Shown in pieces: positions 46,383 through 57,330 of a stretch of 64,000 nt of DNA (within the stretch, counting starts at the first letter, position 1; every line of letters begins with the position of its first letter). Source of the DNA: Pohlia nutans (taxonomy: Eukaryota; Streptophyta; Bryopsida; Bryales; Mniaceae). The stretch is from positions 13,787,501 to 13,851,500 of the forward strand of contig CM040094.1 of NCBI GenBank assembly GCA_022496805.1. Reading direction: 5' to 3'. The position numbers were made by a program, and so were the translations under genes. A model generated the notes under the pieces. That model worked only from the letters and a program-made list of their open reading frames with translations, made no database searches and was not told the origin of the DNA.

Positions 46383-48242
46383 ATGGTGGGCATCATCTCT
46401 ACTCGGACTCATGTGGCCAACGTTCGGCCCCATGCAGTGATGTTTCCATTCCCGGCGCAGGGTCATGTGCGGCCTCTCATGCAGCTGGCGTTGCAACTCA
46501 ACCGCGTGCACGGCTTCAAAGTCACGTTTGTGACTACATCTCACATCTACAAGCGATTGCGACTGCACGAAGCCTCGTAAGTGTTCGATCACTTCGTTCA
46601 TTGTTGAATCTGAAAACTCAAGATTAATTCTCGTCCCATGCAAATGAAAACCAAGAAAGATTGAGTTCTTTTGCGTCAAGTGGTAGACATGCCTGTACTT
46701 CGCATGCAGATTTTGCATCTACCTTAGCCTGTTAAATGATTATAGCACTAATTGCTAGAAGAATAGGATAATTTTACATGACAAGTATAGAGTTTCCCGG
46801 AAGCTGAATATTTACTGTACTGTATATGATTTATTCTAGAAACTTAGGTTCGAATACTGACATGATTTATGCATGGTTTCAGGGTCCCGGAAGATGGCCT
46901 ACAGTTTATGGATCTTCAAGAAGGCTTCCCTGACGATATCTATACTCTGGTAAAGATTAATGACCTTTTCCTTGCACTTACCACTTTGGGACCCTTCCTG
47001 CAAACGTTTGTGGAGAATCTTCTGCTAAATTCCGGGCCAATCACCTGTATGATGTCCGATTTGGATTTTCCAGCCGTCCAGCAAACAGCGACCCTCTTGG
47101 GCATTCCCCATGTTGGATTTGGTACCCACTGTGCAGTTGCGTTAAGTGGAGAGGTATATCTTCCGAAGATTGTGGAAGCAGGATTATTGCCTTTACCACC
47201 TGCTGACCCAAACATGCCCCCGGAAATTGGGCTTAGAGATGCATCGTGGCCTGTGAGTGCGGAAGATGCTGTGGCACTTAGTCGTCCGGTGACTTGTGTT
47301 CCAGGAATGTATCCCATGACTGTAGGAGAGCTTTTCTCAGCTGTTTTAAAGCGTGACACTTCAGACCCTGGATTCCAATTTTTCAGTGAATATCAGACAC
47401 AAATGTTTCGCACTAACGCATGGAATCTCGTGAATACATTTTATGAGTTGGAGGCCCCGATCATTGATGCTCTCCAAAAAGATGCGGGTATTCGATTGAC
47501 AGCCATTGGGCCCCTTGTTATCACACCCACCACTCGTGAGGAAGGCCTGAAGTTGGACGACAAACAAAGTAACATGAGCAGCTTTTGGACCGAAGAGACA
47601 CAGTGCTTGGAGTGGCTGGACAAGCGAGAACCGGGGTCTGTTATTTATGTATCACTCGGGAGCTTGACTCACTTGACAACCAACGAATTTGAGGAGTTTT
47701 TACTGGGTCTGGAAGACTCTCAAGTTCCGTTCATTGTTGTTCTCCGAAAAGACTTCGTCAAAGACCCAACGACCAACAATCTGCAACGACTGCCTGCAGG
47801 CTTCGAAGAGCGCACCAAGGACCGAGGTTTGATTGTAACGTGGGCGCCTCAACTGAAGGTCCTAGCGCATGCAGCAACGGGTGGATTTTTGAGTCACTGC
47901 GGTTGGAATTCATTGGTGGAAAGCATGTCCATGGGGGTTCCAATGTTGGGATTCCCTTACTTTGCAGACCAGCCCACGATCAATCGGTATGTTGTGAGCG
48001 TGTGGGAGAATGGATGGGAGTTGGAGAAGAAGGCGAACATGTTCGTAGAGAGGCAAGAGGTGGCGAGAAAGGTGAGGGCATTGGTCGCCAAGGAGTCCAC
48101 GGTGAGAGAGGCAGCCGTCAAGTGGAAAGATGCTGCGAGACAGTCGGTCCAGAAAGGTGGCTCGTCACACAACAACATCGCCGCTTTCGTAGCTGACATG
48201 TATAAGAGAGCCGCAGCGGCTGAGCTCTCGATGTCAGAGTAG
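46383..48242 (+). CDS. UGT-D: family 1 UDP-glycosyltransferase
   Basis: Exon 1 is 46383-46576 and exon 2 is 46883-48242, with a 306-bp phase-2 intron at the conserved codon, giving 517 aa. Catalytic His28 (PFPAQGH), Asp124 (MMSDLDF) and the PSPG box at about 385-428 ([18 protein letters not shown] end) are all present. The variable acceptor-side stretch reads [14 protein letters not shown]. Its 3' half is nearly identical to UGT-C, which points to recent duplication or gene conversion. With intact exons and an uninterrupted promoter it is the best candidate for the ancestral-like expressed member. Sugar donor is probably UDP-glucose; the acceptor is unknown. Confidence 0.94.
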
Positions 48243-49500
48243 GCACATTGCAATCGGGGTTCTAGTTTTTAATGTCAATGTAAATACCATCATTCGTTTA
48301 CGTTCTTGAATCAGTTCAAGGAAATATCGAGGAACAAGCGATCTGACCTCAATGTTGTCAAAGCACCGTGACCTTTTTATCCATATGCTTCGCAAATGAA
48401 GCTTTTTTAGCGATTGGTATTGTATGTGTTCTTCAATCCAATGAGTAACCGTGCTTTTCACGAGTGTCGTACACATGTTTAGAGCAGGGGTGTAAATGCA
48501 CTGGTGAAATGGTGCAATGTGTAATATGTAGTGACAGCTCTTTCATGAATAAATTCAGTGAAGTATATGTCGTCTTAAATGTGTTTCAAACTTTCAGTTT
48601 TCTTATTGTTCCTCTTTTGCTATGTAGCACCTTCAGAAAGTCTTGAAATCTGGATGTAATAATTACATACGAACCTTTCGTGAACAGCAGTGATGAACAC
48701 TGTAAACGGTTCTGAAATTTTGAAGTGTGCGCTGCTGTTAAGGTATGGAAACCAGAGCTCTGTATGTTAAGTTTTTGAATCCAATCTCTTGTTGGAGATT
48801 GGCAGTCTCGTGCGTGTACTAGAATTGAGGCCACCGTACCTATATATCAAGTAACTTGGGCTTTTGAACCAATTTCACAATCCAGTGTGACTCAACGAGC
48901 ATATGAGCACAGAGAAATCCCACAGCAATTCAAGGTTTCTGGAGAGAGGCTCAACTCTCAGCAAAGTGGGCTACCTGTGTAGATCGAGGAACATCTTTCG
49001 CTTCCAAGATTGGCACAGGCCACCGGTAACAACAAGCTCATATGAGTGATAATGTGGTCTAGCTCAACAAGATGATGGGCGCAAGTGAAATGTAAGAACC
49101 TAATTGTCGTGCGATCCAACAAGGGAAGAGCAGGGATGCAATTAACTGGCTCCACCTGTAGTGCATCATATGCCATGGAGGAATGAATGCGGAATTTAGT
49201 GCTGTGAGCAACCCAACAAGAGAAGTTGGAAGAAAACCAGTAGAAGAGTTTCCAAATGATGCAAATAGAGTGAAAAGAATGCCATATTCAAATGTTTGAT
49301 TCAAGAAAACCACTTCACCTTACATAGATGACAGATGATCAACAATTGAAGAGAAAACCAATTCACAAGCTCTTAGCACGTGGGGAGACTGCATTGATCA
49401 ACAAGACCTCAAATAATCCGCCTGATACACAAACAAGGTGTGAAACTCACAAACGTAGAAGGTGCTGCCATGCTTCATATTGAATGAAGAACATAACATC
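48243..49500. other. UGT-D 3' flank, no gene seen
   Basis: Homologous to the 3' flanks of UGT-B (about 13205-13400, reverse strand: GAGGCCACCGTACCTAT, GATTGGCAGTCTCGTG) and UGT-C (38505-38600 and 39495-39690). This is the fullest uninterrupted copy of the flank. Confidence 0.6.
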
Positions 49501-49504
49501 TGAC

Positions 49505-50110
49505 CGGCATCTGACCTAATCTTTACAAAGCACGCACTTTCTCATGTAATGCTATTATACTGCAAAAGAATGAATTGGATTGTACGCTCTAGCACATATT
49601 AGGTCTCGTCCATCACTGTCGCAATCAATATTCCGTCGTCTCTCACAAGTCAAAACCAGATCAAATCCTCCAGAAGAGAAAGTGTTCGGCGTTCAGGAAT
49701 TTTGCTTCATATTGAATGCGGGAAACTAATAAACATGTTCAGGAACTTAGAAGACCAAGATTCATTTCTGACCTAATTTGTACAACGCACGCACTTTCTC
49801 ATGTTGTATGTTACAAACCTGTCTCCAATTGGATTGTATGCTCATATTTGCACATATGAGCTCTCGTCCATCACTGCCGAAATCAAAACCGTGTCATTCC
49901 ATCGTGTCTCACAAGCCAAAACAGTTCAAATCCTCCAGAAGAGAAAAAGTGTGTGGATTGCTTCATGTTGAAAGCGGGAAATTAATAAACATCTTCATGA
50001 GCTACGAAGACCGAAATTCATTTCTGACCTAATTTGTACAACGCATGACGCACTTTCTCATGTTGTATGTTACAAACGTGTCTCCAATTGGATTGTATGC
50101 TCGGTCTCTT
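49505..50110. repeat. Tandem array of about 256 bp, roughly 2.4 copies
   Basis: CTGACCTAAT..TTACAA.GCA starts at 49511, 49768 and 50024 (spacing 257 and 256). Each copy is followed by GCACTTTCTCATGT, CAATTGGATTGTA.GCTC and, in the full copies, TCGTCCATCACTG and AAATCCTCCAGAAGAGAAA. The array ends within about 40 bp of the stop codon of the minus-strand gene at 50144, so it may form part of that gene's 3'UTR or terminator region. Confidence 0.85.
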
Positions 50111-50143
50111 CAAAACTGTGTCAATCTCAACGAAAGTTAGGGT

Positions 50144-51199
50144 TTAGGGCTCGTCGTCGCGAACCATGGACAGCGGCAGAGGAGGTCGCAGAATGAGGTA
50201 CAAAGCGGGGCCGAGGTACGGCACGAGCGACAGCGGCAACAGCCACGAGCCGCGGTCCAGCCATCGCCTGGTCGCCATGTCGTTGTACACCCAGAACGGC
50301 GCCAGCGTGCTCAACGTCAAGAAATCCACGCTCATCACGTGAATGAACTTGCTCTCGCGCACGTACTGCAACATTTCGGTCCACTGATCGGCGCCTGCCA
50401 ACGCCGCAGTAACGAACAATCCAATGCCCGAAAGAAACGCCCCGTACGCGACCAATTTATTCTCCAAAACGTTGAGCGGAAACTTTGATAGCTCGTCTTT
50501 AGAAACCTTCGGAGGCGGCGGTTGCCAGAGTCCGAAATACGGCAGAAGCGCAAAAGCTCCGACTCCGAAAGAGAGCACCAGGAAGGGCCACGCCGGCGGG
50601 CCGGATTTGTCGTTCCGGGCAGAGGGAAGCAGGAGGCTGGAGTACACGACGGGCCACAGTCCCATGATGTAAAACTCGCAGAAGAGAATGGTGTTGATGA
50701 CGAAGCCGTCGTTGGAACGTAACCCTACCAGCTTCTCGATGAAGTACTGATCGCGGTACGGCGTCTGTGCAGGCGCGAGGACCGCGGCGTAGTACACGAG
50801 ACCGCCGTAGAATGCGAACACGAGTGCGCTTGAGATCCATCCCAGTGCTTCCCCGCCTCCTCCGTTGCCGTCGCCGTTGCCGCCATCGCCATTGCTGTTG
50901 CCGCCATCGCCACCTCCAACTACAACCTCCCCTTCAACCGTTTCGGATTTGACTGCGCTTGGAGCTTTGAAACCTCTCCATTGCATTGGCAAAAATGATG
51001 AACTCGAAAGAGCTTGTGAATTCGCCGAGTTGCCAAGCACTTGAACTCTCAACCGCATTACAGATGAGTTTCTCCCGTTGAGAGCAGCAATGTGATTGCG
51101 AGCTGGAAGACAGGGAATTGCTGCGGTTGCCGCCATAGCCAAGGTAGGCGTCGACATTGCAACAAAACGAGCTGAAGATGCAGGAACGGAAAACTTCAT
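50144..51199 (-). CDS. Probable plastid-targeted six-span membrane protein, function unknown
   Basis: Single coding exon of 351 aa. I start at MKFSVPAS (51199) because the in-frame ATG 13 codons upstream (51238) lies in sequence that reads as the 3' end of an intron (pyrimidine-rich, TTTTCAG just before the exon), implying a 5'UTR intron. The first 90 residues are rich in Ser, Ala and Arg and poor in acids, like a chloroplast transit peptide. A Gly/Asn/Asp linker (about 95-116) follows, then six hydrophobic spans at about 118-142, 165-190, 204-226, 249-270, 285-305 and 318-339. Charged motifs between spans include APAQTPYRDQYFIEKLVGL and PFWVYND. It seems to be a conserved plant protein that I cannot name. 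Mitochondrial import is an alternative. Confidence 0.8.
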   Translation of the reverse strand: MKFSVPASSARFVAMSTPTLAMAATAAIPCLPARNHIAALNGRNSSVMRLRVQVLGNSANSQALSSSSFLPMQWRGFKAPSAVKSETVEGEVVVGGGDGGNSNGDGGNGDGNGGGGEALGWISSALVFAFYGGLVYYAAVLAPAQTPYRDQYFIEKLVGLRSNDGFVINTILFCEFYIMGLWPVVYSSLLLPSARNDKSGPPAWPFLVLSFGVGAFALLPYFGLWQPPPPKVSKDELSKFPLNVLENKLVAYGAFLSGIGLFVTAALAGADQWTEMLQYVRESKFIHVMSVDFLTLSTLAPFWVYNDMATRRWLDRGSWLLPLSLVPYLGPALYLILRPPLPLSMVRDDEP

Positions 51200-51239
51200 T
51201 CCGCGACGTAAAATCTTCCTGAAAACATTTTCATGCAAG

Positions 51240-52552
51240 TAAGCAATCCCTTAAAAAAGTTCAAACCCTGCAAAGCGATGTACACGAAGCAGAAATGCAA
51301 AAAAGTCCTGTAGAATTGGAAATTCTAAATTGTACGTGGCCACAAAATTTGACAACAGTCGATCCTGCGAGACAGTGAGGCTGCATTCGCGACAGCAGGG
51401 GCGATTCGACGATCAGGATAAGCCACGGGATGAATGAATTTTCCGCATAAATTTTCTCATTCGTCCACCGACTATTCGTCAGTTTCCATAGATGAAGAAT
51501 TTAGCGGGATCTCAGTGCATCTCCACGCTTCAAAGGATCCACACCAAAGTGCCAATAAAGGGCTTGCAAAACCAAAATCTCACTAGAAAATTGTGCAACC
51601 CCCACCCCTATCTATTATACAATACAGCTCGCATTGTCTCACTGGACCATTCCGCGCTGGAATCCGTCGAGGAGACAACCCAAGCTCAATGTGCTCAACG
51701 GCGCGGGTCCCACTAGTGCAATAAGAGGCCGCTTCATCACGGAAATGGCATGTCCTAGTAGATCGACAACCAACACCAATAAGCTTTCAATAGCAAGTGA
51801 AGACATGGATAGCTTGGAATAGCTATAATGAATGGCGTATTTAGTCACATGATAAGTTTTGGAATTTGACATTTTCCACATTTTTTTGAGTAATAATATT
51901 CAAAAGAATTCACTATAATATTCAAACTTGAAATCATTCTACATATGACACTAAATTCTCTTTGAATGAACATTCTTGTAACACAAAATACTTCAATTCT
52001 CATTGGTTACCTTGAAAAATTGTTCAATTCCCATTAGTAACTCTTAAATTTTTGTGTTCAACTTTGGTTTTCATTCAACTGCATTATTTGAAGGCTGCAG
52101 AATGGAATTCAAAGTGTCTCAATTGGATGTACCTTGCATCAACAGTTCCAATCAAAAGACATACAAACAATAAAGCGGGTATTTTGACAATCAAACGACA
52201 CACTGGAAGTGATGAGGGTATTGAGGTATTCCTAATGCTTGTTGTATTTGTATTCAAAAATAAAGTCACCAATCTTTTGTAGCAAGTTTTTGTAAAATAC
52301 AGAGTGCTTGATAACATAATCAAGTACTTGATCATAGATGATGAACTATCTCCAACAAGCTCTTTATTCACAATCGTCTTTAGAATAGCATTATGATAGG
52401 ATTATGATACAGATACAACAAGCATAAAGACATTACCACCCATTTCCCAATCTCTACATGTAAACAATGATAACTTCTCAGTACCCAACAAATTAATTTT
52501 TAACAAAAAGTTTTCAATCAAAATTCTGAAAGCAACCTCTCTTTTCAAGAAT
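51240..52552. other. Intergenic, no gene seen
   Basis: The first few hundred bases are the upstream leader of the 50144-51199 gene. The rest is AT-rich, with random-looking short frames and no bordered element. Confidence 0.45.
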
Positions 52553-52672
52553 CACTAGTAGAAAAGGTGGCACTACCAAAGGAGATGCCCAGGCAAGTGG
52601 TGCCCAATTCCTAACATGCACAGTGATTTTGCTTGGTCATTTCCTTGGGGAGCACCACCTTTTCTACTGGTG
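52553..52672. mobile_element. Small CACTA-type MITE, TSD AAT
   Basis: CACTAGTAGAAAAGGTGG at the left and CCACCTTTTCTACTGGTG at the right are inverted, flanked by AAT at 52550-52552 and 52673-52675. It is 120 bp and non-coding. Confidence 0.85.
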
Positions 52673-52737
52673 AATAGACCCTCGTAGTATCTGACTACAA
52701 GTAATTCAATTTCTAGATCAAAATTAATAGCTTGTTT

Positions 52738-52960
52738 CCAAACGAACCAAGGATTCCTGGTATTTAAATGACAAATTCAATTGATTATATCATGAAAATA
52801 AAAATTTAGATGGTACTAGATTTTATATCACTAGAATCAATGAACATTGATAAAATGAAACAAATAAATAAATTTTAACAAGACGGCAATATAAGACCTA
52901 CTCAAAACTGCTTAAAAAATACAAGGCCCAATTTAAACTTCTTGGTCCTTCAAGAATTAA
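52738..52960 (-). mobile_element. TTAACCCC-family MITE copy, reverse and eroded
   Basis: Reverse-oriented relative of 2956-3202: CCAAGGATTC, ATGACAAATTCAATTGAT, ACTAGAATCAATG, AAGACCTACTCAAAACTG, and the end CTTGGTCCTTCAAGAATTAA. The termini have decayed. Confidence 0.55.
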
Positions 52961-53135
52961 GATTGAAAAACAGCTGATAATTCCAGTACTAAAGAACTTC
53001 ACAACCACAAAATGCAAATCATGTATTGAAAGCATCCGCACCCATGCACGCTGAAGCTGACTCGCTAAACTTATTCAGCTACTTTCCAAGAACCATTGGA
53101 CTTGAACATCTCACATGCTACCTTTGTTGTATGCA

Positions 53136-54309
53136 CTACAGTGATGTTACATCTGAGTCGGGAACTGGTGCGGAGTTGACAGATCTCAAAGCTGGCTCCG
53201 GAGAACGTCTGATGAAGGAAAATGTGTCGGTGAAAAACCTTTTCAATCCTGATCTTGGTGGTCTGCCTATTTGGGTAGCACTTGCTCCACCGACAGATTG
53301 TGATGTTTGACCGTTTGACCTAGAATCAGAATCACTACAAAGAATCACAAGTAATTGTGAGAACTCACCCTTAAAAAAATCATGGGAAAATAAATGACCC
53401 AAAAGTTTGACATTCATTGTACAGATCATACATGGTGGCATGGTGCTTACTGACATGTCTTATTTTTCAGTTGGTGTCGATGCTACTCAAAAAGAATTTA
53501 GATTTTTTTACAAGGGTGTTAAAGATAACAACTCAAGATTGCTATAGCCCCATGCTAACCTGCTAAAACGGACTAAAATGGAGCTAGAACACTAGTGGTC
53601 TCATACTGTAAATAGAGTAATGAGTAACAGAAATAGGATGGTTTACCTTAATTGACGATAAAGTCAACCGAAAACATAACTACTTCTATGCAACTTCTAC
53701 GATCTGTTTGCACCCCAATATTAACAGATTCTGACATGAATTGTTCATGATTAGTCCCTTGATCATCTCTCTTAGACTTAGGGAACTTGTAGAAACTCTC
53801 CTTCAGCATCAGGGAGGTCACAAGTTTCATCCCCATGATGATGCAGGGCCTTGCTATAGATCATTCTTCAACTCACCATAAACTAGATTTACAGTCTTCT
53901 TGAACCAAAAACAAGTCTAAGGTGAGTTTACACTTTGAGACGCTCTTTTCGGTTAACTCTAACTTAGAAAAGGACAAAGGAGAGAGACTCACATAATGGA
54001 GTTGGGAGGCCTGGATGAGCCGTGCCGTGTCTTCACGATCTTCCTGTACCTAGCGGGACCATCCTGAACAATCTCGATTTTCTCATTATCAAAGAGATCA
54101 TCGCTGCTGAAGCACACAACCGGCGCATTGCCCATAATCACCCAATGTTGCAAGTACGTATCACCGGAGCCTATCACTAGATTGTATGTATCCCCGGGCC
54201 CCAGAATAGTAAGCAGCGAGTGCACTCCCGAAGAACTCTCGGATTTCACCTCAAACGGTGAATCCGTCCTGTTCTCCAGTATGGTAACATGCCTTACCAT
54301 TATAATCAA
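53136..54309 (-). CDS. Small two-exon gene, unknown function
   Basis: Exon 1 is 54309-53993 (MIIMVRHVTILENRTDSPF..., donor ATTAT/GTGAGT) and exon 2 is 53334-53136 (acceptor TTTGTAG/TGATTC). The phases match (2 then 1), giving 171 aa, or 168 if the second ATG (54300) is used. The first part looks like a small beta-rich domain (VKSESSSGVHSLLTIL, GDTYNLVIGSGDTYLQHW) ending YRKIVKTRHGSSRPPNS. The second part is Ser/Pro/Arg-rich and ends VPDSDVTSL. No signal peptide or membrane span is seen. An internal exon between 53648 and 53880 is possible but not required. I do not recognise a named family; similar short proteins seem to occur in seed-free plants, which is recall and not a search. Confidence 0.6.
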
Positions 54310-54439
54310 CCCTAAACTTGGTCAAAGTGAATTAAAAAAAACAAGCTGTCCCTGTAGCACTGAATCCGTTTTCAAGAGTTAGAAGCAACCTACACCAACT
54401 TCCTCAAACCCACTGTAGCTTTTGCCAATGCAAAAACTC

Positions 54440-54700
54440 CCACAGTTACTAACAAAGGCGTCACTTCTCACTGAGAGTTCCCTCTACACACTTCGTGACA
54501 AATCACACTCACCAAGTCTTAAGCACTTGGGTTACTGGGTAGTGACAAATCACACTCACCAAGTCTTAAGCACCTGGGCAATGACAAATCACACTCACCA
54601 AGTCTTAAGCGTTTGAGGCAGTGAGTGCGAAGTGGCACTGTTTGACTCACTTACCAAGTGAAAAGCGACACCTTCTCCTTGTGTCCTAATCAAACTAGTA
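54440..54700. repeat. CACTA-like fragment with internal 39-47-bp repeats
   Basis: GTGACAAATCACACTCACC.AAGTCTTAAGC recurs at 54495, 54542 and 54581. The outer parts (GGCGTCACTTCTCACT and AGTGAAAAGCGACACCTTCTCC) are inverted and similar to the ends of the MITE at 13023-13204. Target duplications are not clear. Confidence 0.65.
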
Positions 54701-54867
54701 ACTAGCTTTTGCAACTTAGTAACTAGCAGGGAGAACAATAGTAGCTAGCAACCTAATCAAACTTCCTCACATTCAGTGTAGATGTAGCTTTTGTCAATGC
54801 AAGGGCTCCTCTCCTTCAGTTCAGAGTCAACGAGCTTTTATGAAGCAGTGGGTGCAATGTGGATTTA

Positions 54868-56504
54868 TCACCCGGAGTTGCAAAGGATTCGGTAAACAGA
54901 AAGGAGCATAATGGCGGCGAATCCAGCCATGCACAGAATTACCAACAAAGCGAGAATGAGGTAACGGCTGGGCACTTCAAACTCAACGCAGCTTTTCCGC
55001 TTCTCCTTCTTCTCGCTTTGATCTGGAGCGTACTGTGCGAAATCGAAATTTGTCCCCAGCTTCTTCAAATTGTTGATTTGGAACTTCAGGACCTGAATTA
55101 AAATCACCACCAGATATAATTAATCTACTGACAGTGCATTTAATTCCATTCATTCTAGTAGCAGCCCATGGTCGAAAAACTTGAGCAAAATACACAAACG
55201 AAGCACTTGTGAGGATCACCAAATTACTCCTCCGGAGCTAAAATTATTACTTAGGCTGGAATGTTAAACTACTTCGGAATGAATGATTAGCAAGTTACAG
55301 CTACTTCTAGTAACAAAACACCCGGGCCACCACAACACGCCTACAGGTACGCGCTACCGACAATTCAAAGTCTAACCTTGAAAGGGAGACAGTTCACATT
55401 TGACCAGTTCTGAGGCATCTAGGGATCTAAACATTTGTGACTGAACTGTATAGTGCAATTCAACCTTTGAAGCTAGATAGTGCTGGTTGGAATGTGTGAT
55501 CAGGATACAACACACCTAGACTTACAAATCAGAAAACCTGAAAATCCCCACCACAACTCACCTGTACGCACTACCGACAATTCAACCTAGCCACCACGAA
55601 GGGAGTTCACGTAATCTAGATTTTGTGGAAAACTTTTGGTGACCGAACTGTACAGTGCCATTCAACCTTAAAGCTTTCAAGATAGATGACCTGCTTGGAA
55701 TGTGTGATCAGGAAACAACGTGGACGACTTGCAAATCAAAAAAAAACCTAGATCGACGACTTGCAAGCTAGGGACTTGATCTCGGATCAAAAGACAGGGA
55801 GCTCATATGATTCCCCTGTGTTGATTTCCCATAAGTGTCACTTTTCCCTGTGATTTCGAGTTTAGACATGTGTACAAAATCACCTGCTTAAGCTTAGTCA
55901 CCTACTTGCAGAAGGAAAGTTTTAACATGTGTCGCTGAAGCTCAGAGGGGAAAGTGACACTCACATGGGAATCAACACAGGAAACCATATGAGACCCTTG
56001 TGAAACGCGTTGCTAGTAAGTACTACGTACCTTGGAGTTCCGAACCTCCCTCTCGGCGGCGAGTTTCCAGACGAAGAAGTTGTGGATCTTGTTACACACG
56101 CCGATCAGAGTGGCAATGGAGAAGAGGAGCGACAACGAGAACGGTCCCCACCAGTTGTGGCACTTGAGGGCGCTGGCCTGGGAGACGGTGGTGAGCACCA
56201 CGCCCTGGAAGACGCTGAAGAAGCCGATGAGCTGGTAGATCTCGTTCTTCACGTTCAGGCTGAGCGTCTCCTTGCGGTCGATCCGGCTCTGCGACTCCTT
56301 GAACTTGCTCACCCAGTCGGCCAGAATGTGCTTCAGGCGTGGGATGCTCTCGATCTCTGCCAAACAATCGGCTTCAATCTCATTCGTGACCTTGCGTCGC
56401 TGATTCCGTATGTTCACCACCACATGCCGGCCCGCACCAGAACTTGTCTCACCGCCTGACGACTCCAACCCGTTTGCGTTCTCGATCTCGTTCTCGATTT
56501 CCAT
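54868..56504 (-). CDS. Three-span membrane protein, unknown function
   Basis: Exon 1 is 56504-56031 (donor CCAAG/GTACGT) and exon 2 is 55092-54868 (acceptor TTAATTCAG/GTC), phase 0, giving 232 aa. The N-terminal 80 residues are polar with a helical stretch (EADCLAEIESIPRLKHILADWV...). Hydrophobic spans lie at about 90-109 (IYQLIGFFSVFQGVVLTTVS), 120-139 (GPFSLSLLFSIATLIG) and 201-225 near the C-terminus. Between them is a charged segment with Lys and Arg runs (EKKEKRK). It lacks a clear signal peptide. The 938-bp intron holds a 216-bp tandem duplication and a MITE. The neighbour at 53136-54309 is in the same orientation. The family is not one I can name; I suspect a seed-free-plant family. 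Confidence 0.7.
55330..55760. repeat. 216-bp tandem duplication in intron
   Basis: CAGGTACGCGCTACCGACAA (55345) and CTGTACGCACTACCGACAA (55562) head two imperfect copies that share ACTGAACTGTA.AGTGC.ATTCAACCTT and TTGGAATGTGTGATCAGGA.ACAAC. Confidence 0.75.
55802..55993. mobile_element. MITE with about 50-bp inverted ends in intron
   Basis: CTCATATGATTCCCCTGTGTTGATTTCCCAT... is answered by ...ATGGGAATCAACACAGGAAACCATATGAG, and GTGTCACTTTTCCC by GGGGAAAGTGACAC. It is 192 bp and non-coding, and lies about 35 bp from the splice donor of the gene at 54868-56504. Confidence 0.8.
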
Positions 56505-57330
56505 TCCTACTTGTAGTCTGATTGATTCACCTCGATCATGGCTGGTGTTGTCTTATTTTCACAAGTTTATTATCCTACCACCGCTACCGCCATGCTTTCA
56601 GGCCAAAGTGTGAATCAGGTTTTGGTTTAGCTAGCTTATTACAGGTCTACCCGAGGTTCCAGCAGCTAGTGGCAAAGTCTGTACACGGGGTGGTCCTGCC
56701 GTGGTGGCCTTGTATTTTCCCTCCGTCCTTGCAATTGATTCGTTTCAATTTGTGCCAACAAAAAAAAAAAAAAAAACAAAAAAAAAAAAGTCTGTACACG
56801 GCAGTACTACCGACAGACAGACCGACTGGACAAAGTCAATGATGCCCAGACTCAGAGCATCCGCACCCCTACGCGGAATGCCAGACGCGCCAAATGGTGT
56901 TTTCAGGGTCGCCCCAGCTGCTTGCGACTCGGTAAAATTTTCGTCCCTCACCCGTACGCGCAAAAAGGCTGACAGATTCTGCCGGTGTGAGCTGGCCCAT
57001 GCGCGGGTTTCGAGGGCGAGCCATGCGCGCTTCCAAAGGGATGAGCTGCCACGACATCGGGGCCACGGAAGATCGACCAGGGGTCGAGGGGTGAGGTGGC
57101 CGGGTGACAAGGCGCGGCCATGGACACCACGCCCGCACGGGTTAGGGGTCGGGGATTGCCGGTCGCGGCAGTAGGCCCCCGATGTACAGGGGCTGCAGGG
57201 CTTGGGGAAAACTGCGAGCAGTTTGGCTGCTCAAAAAACCCCCAAGCTCTTGCTCGTTTTTGGTCATTTCAAGCTTCTTGCTCATTTTTTCCCACGCCGG
57301 TTGTAGTTGCTCATTCTAGGGGTTTAGGGT

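Noticed and set aside
46122..46718. 198-codon minus-strand frame over UGT-D exon 1
   Set aside because: Antisense shadow of exon 1 and leader. The sense strand has the conserved UGT start and splice sites.
54495..54620. CRISPR-like spaced repeats
   Set aside because: Three imperfect units with 39-47-bp spacing in a plant nuclear context within a MITE-like repeat. No spacer logic and no cas genes.
56010..56459. 149-codon plus-strand frame
   Set aside because: Antisense to exon 1 of the three-span membrane protein, whose minus-strand frame has hydrophobic spans and a matching splice donor.
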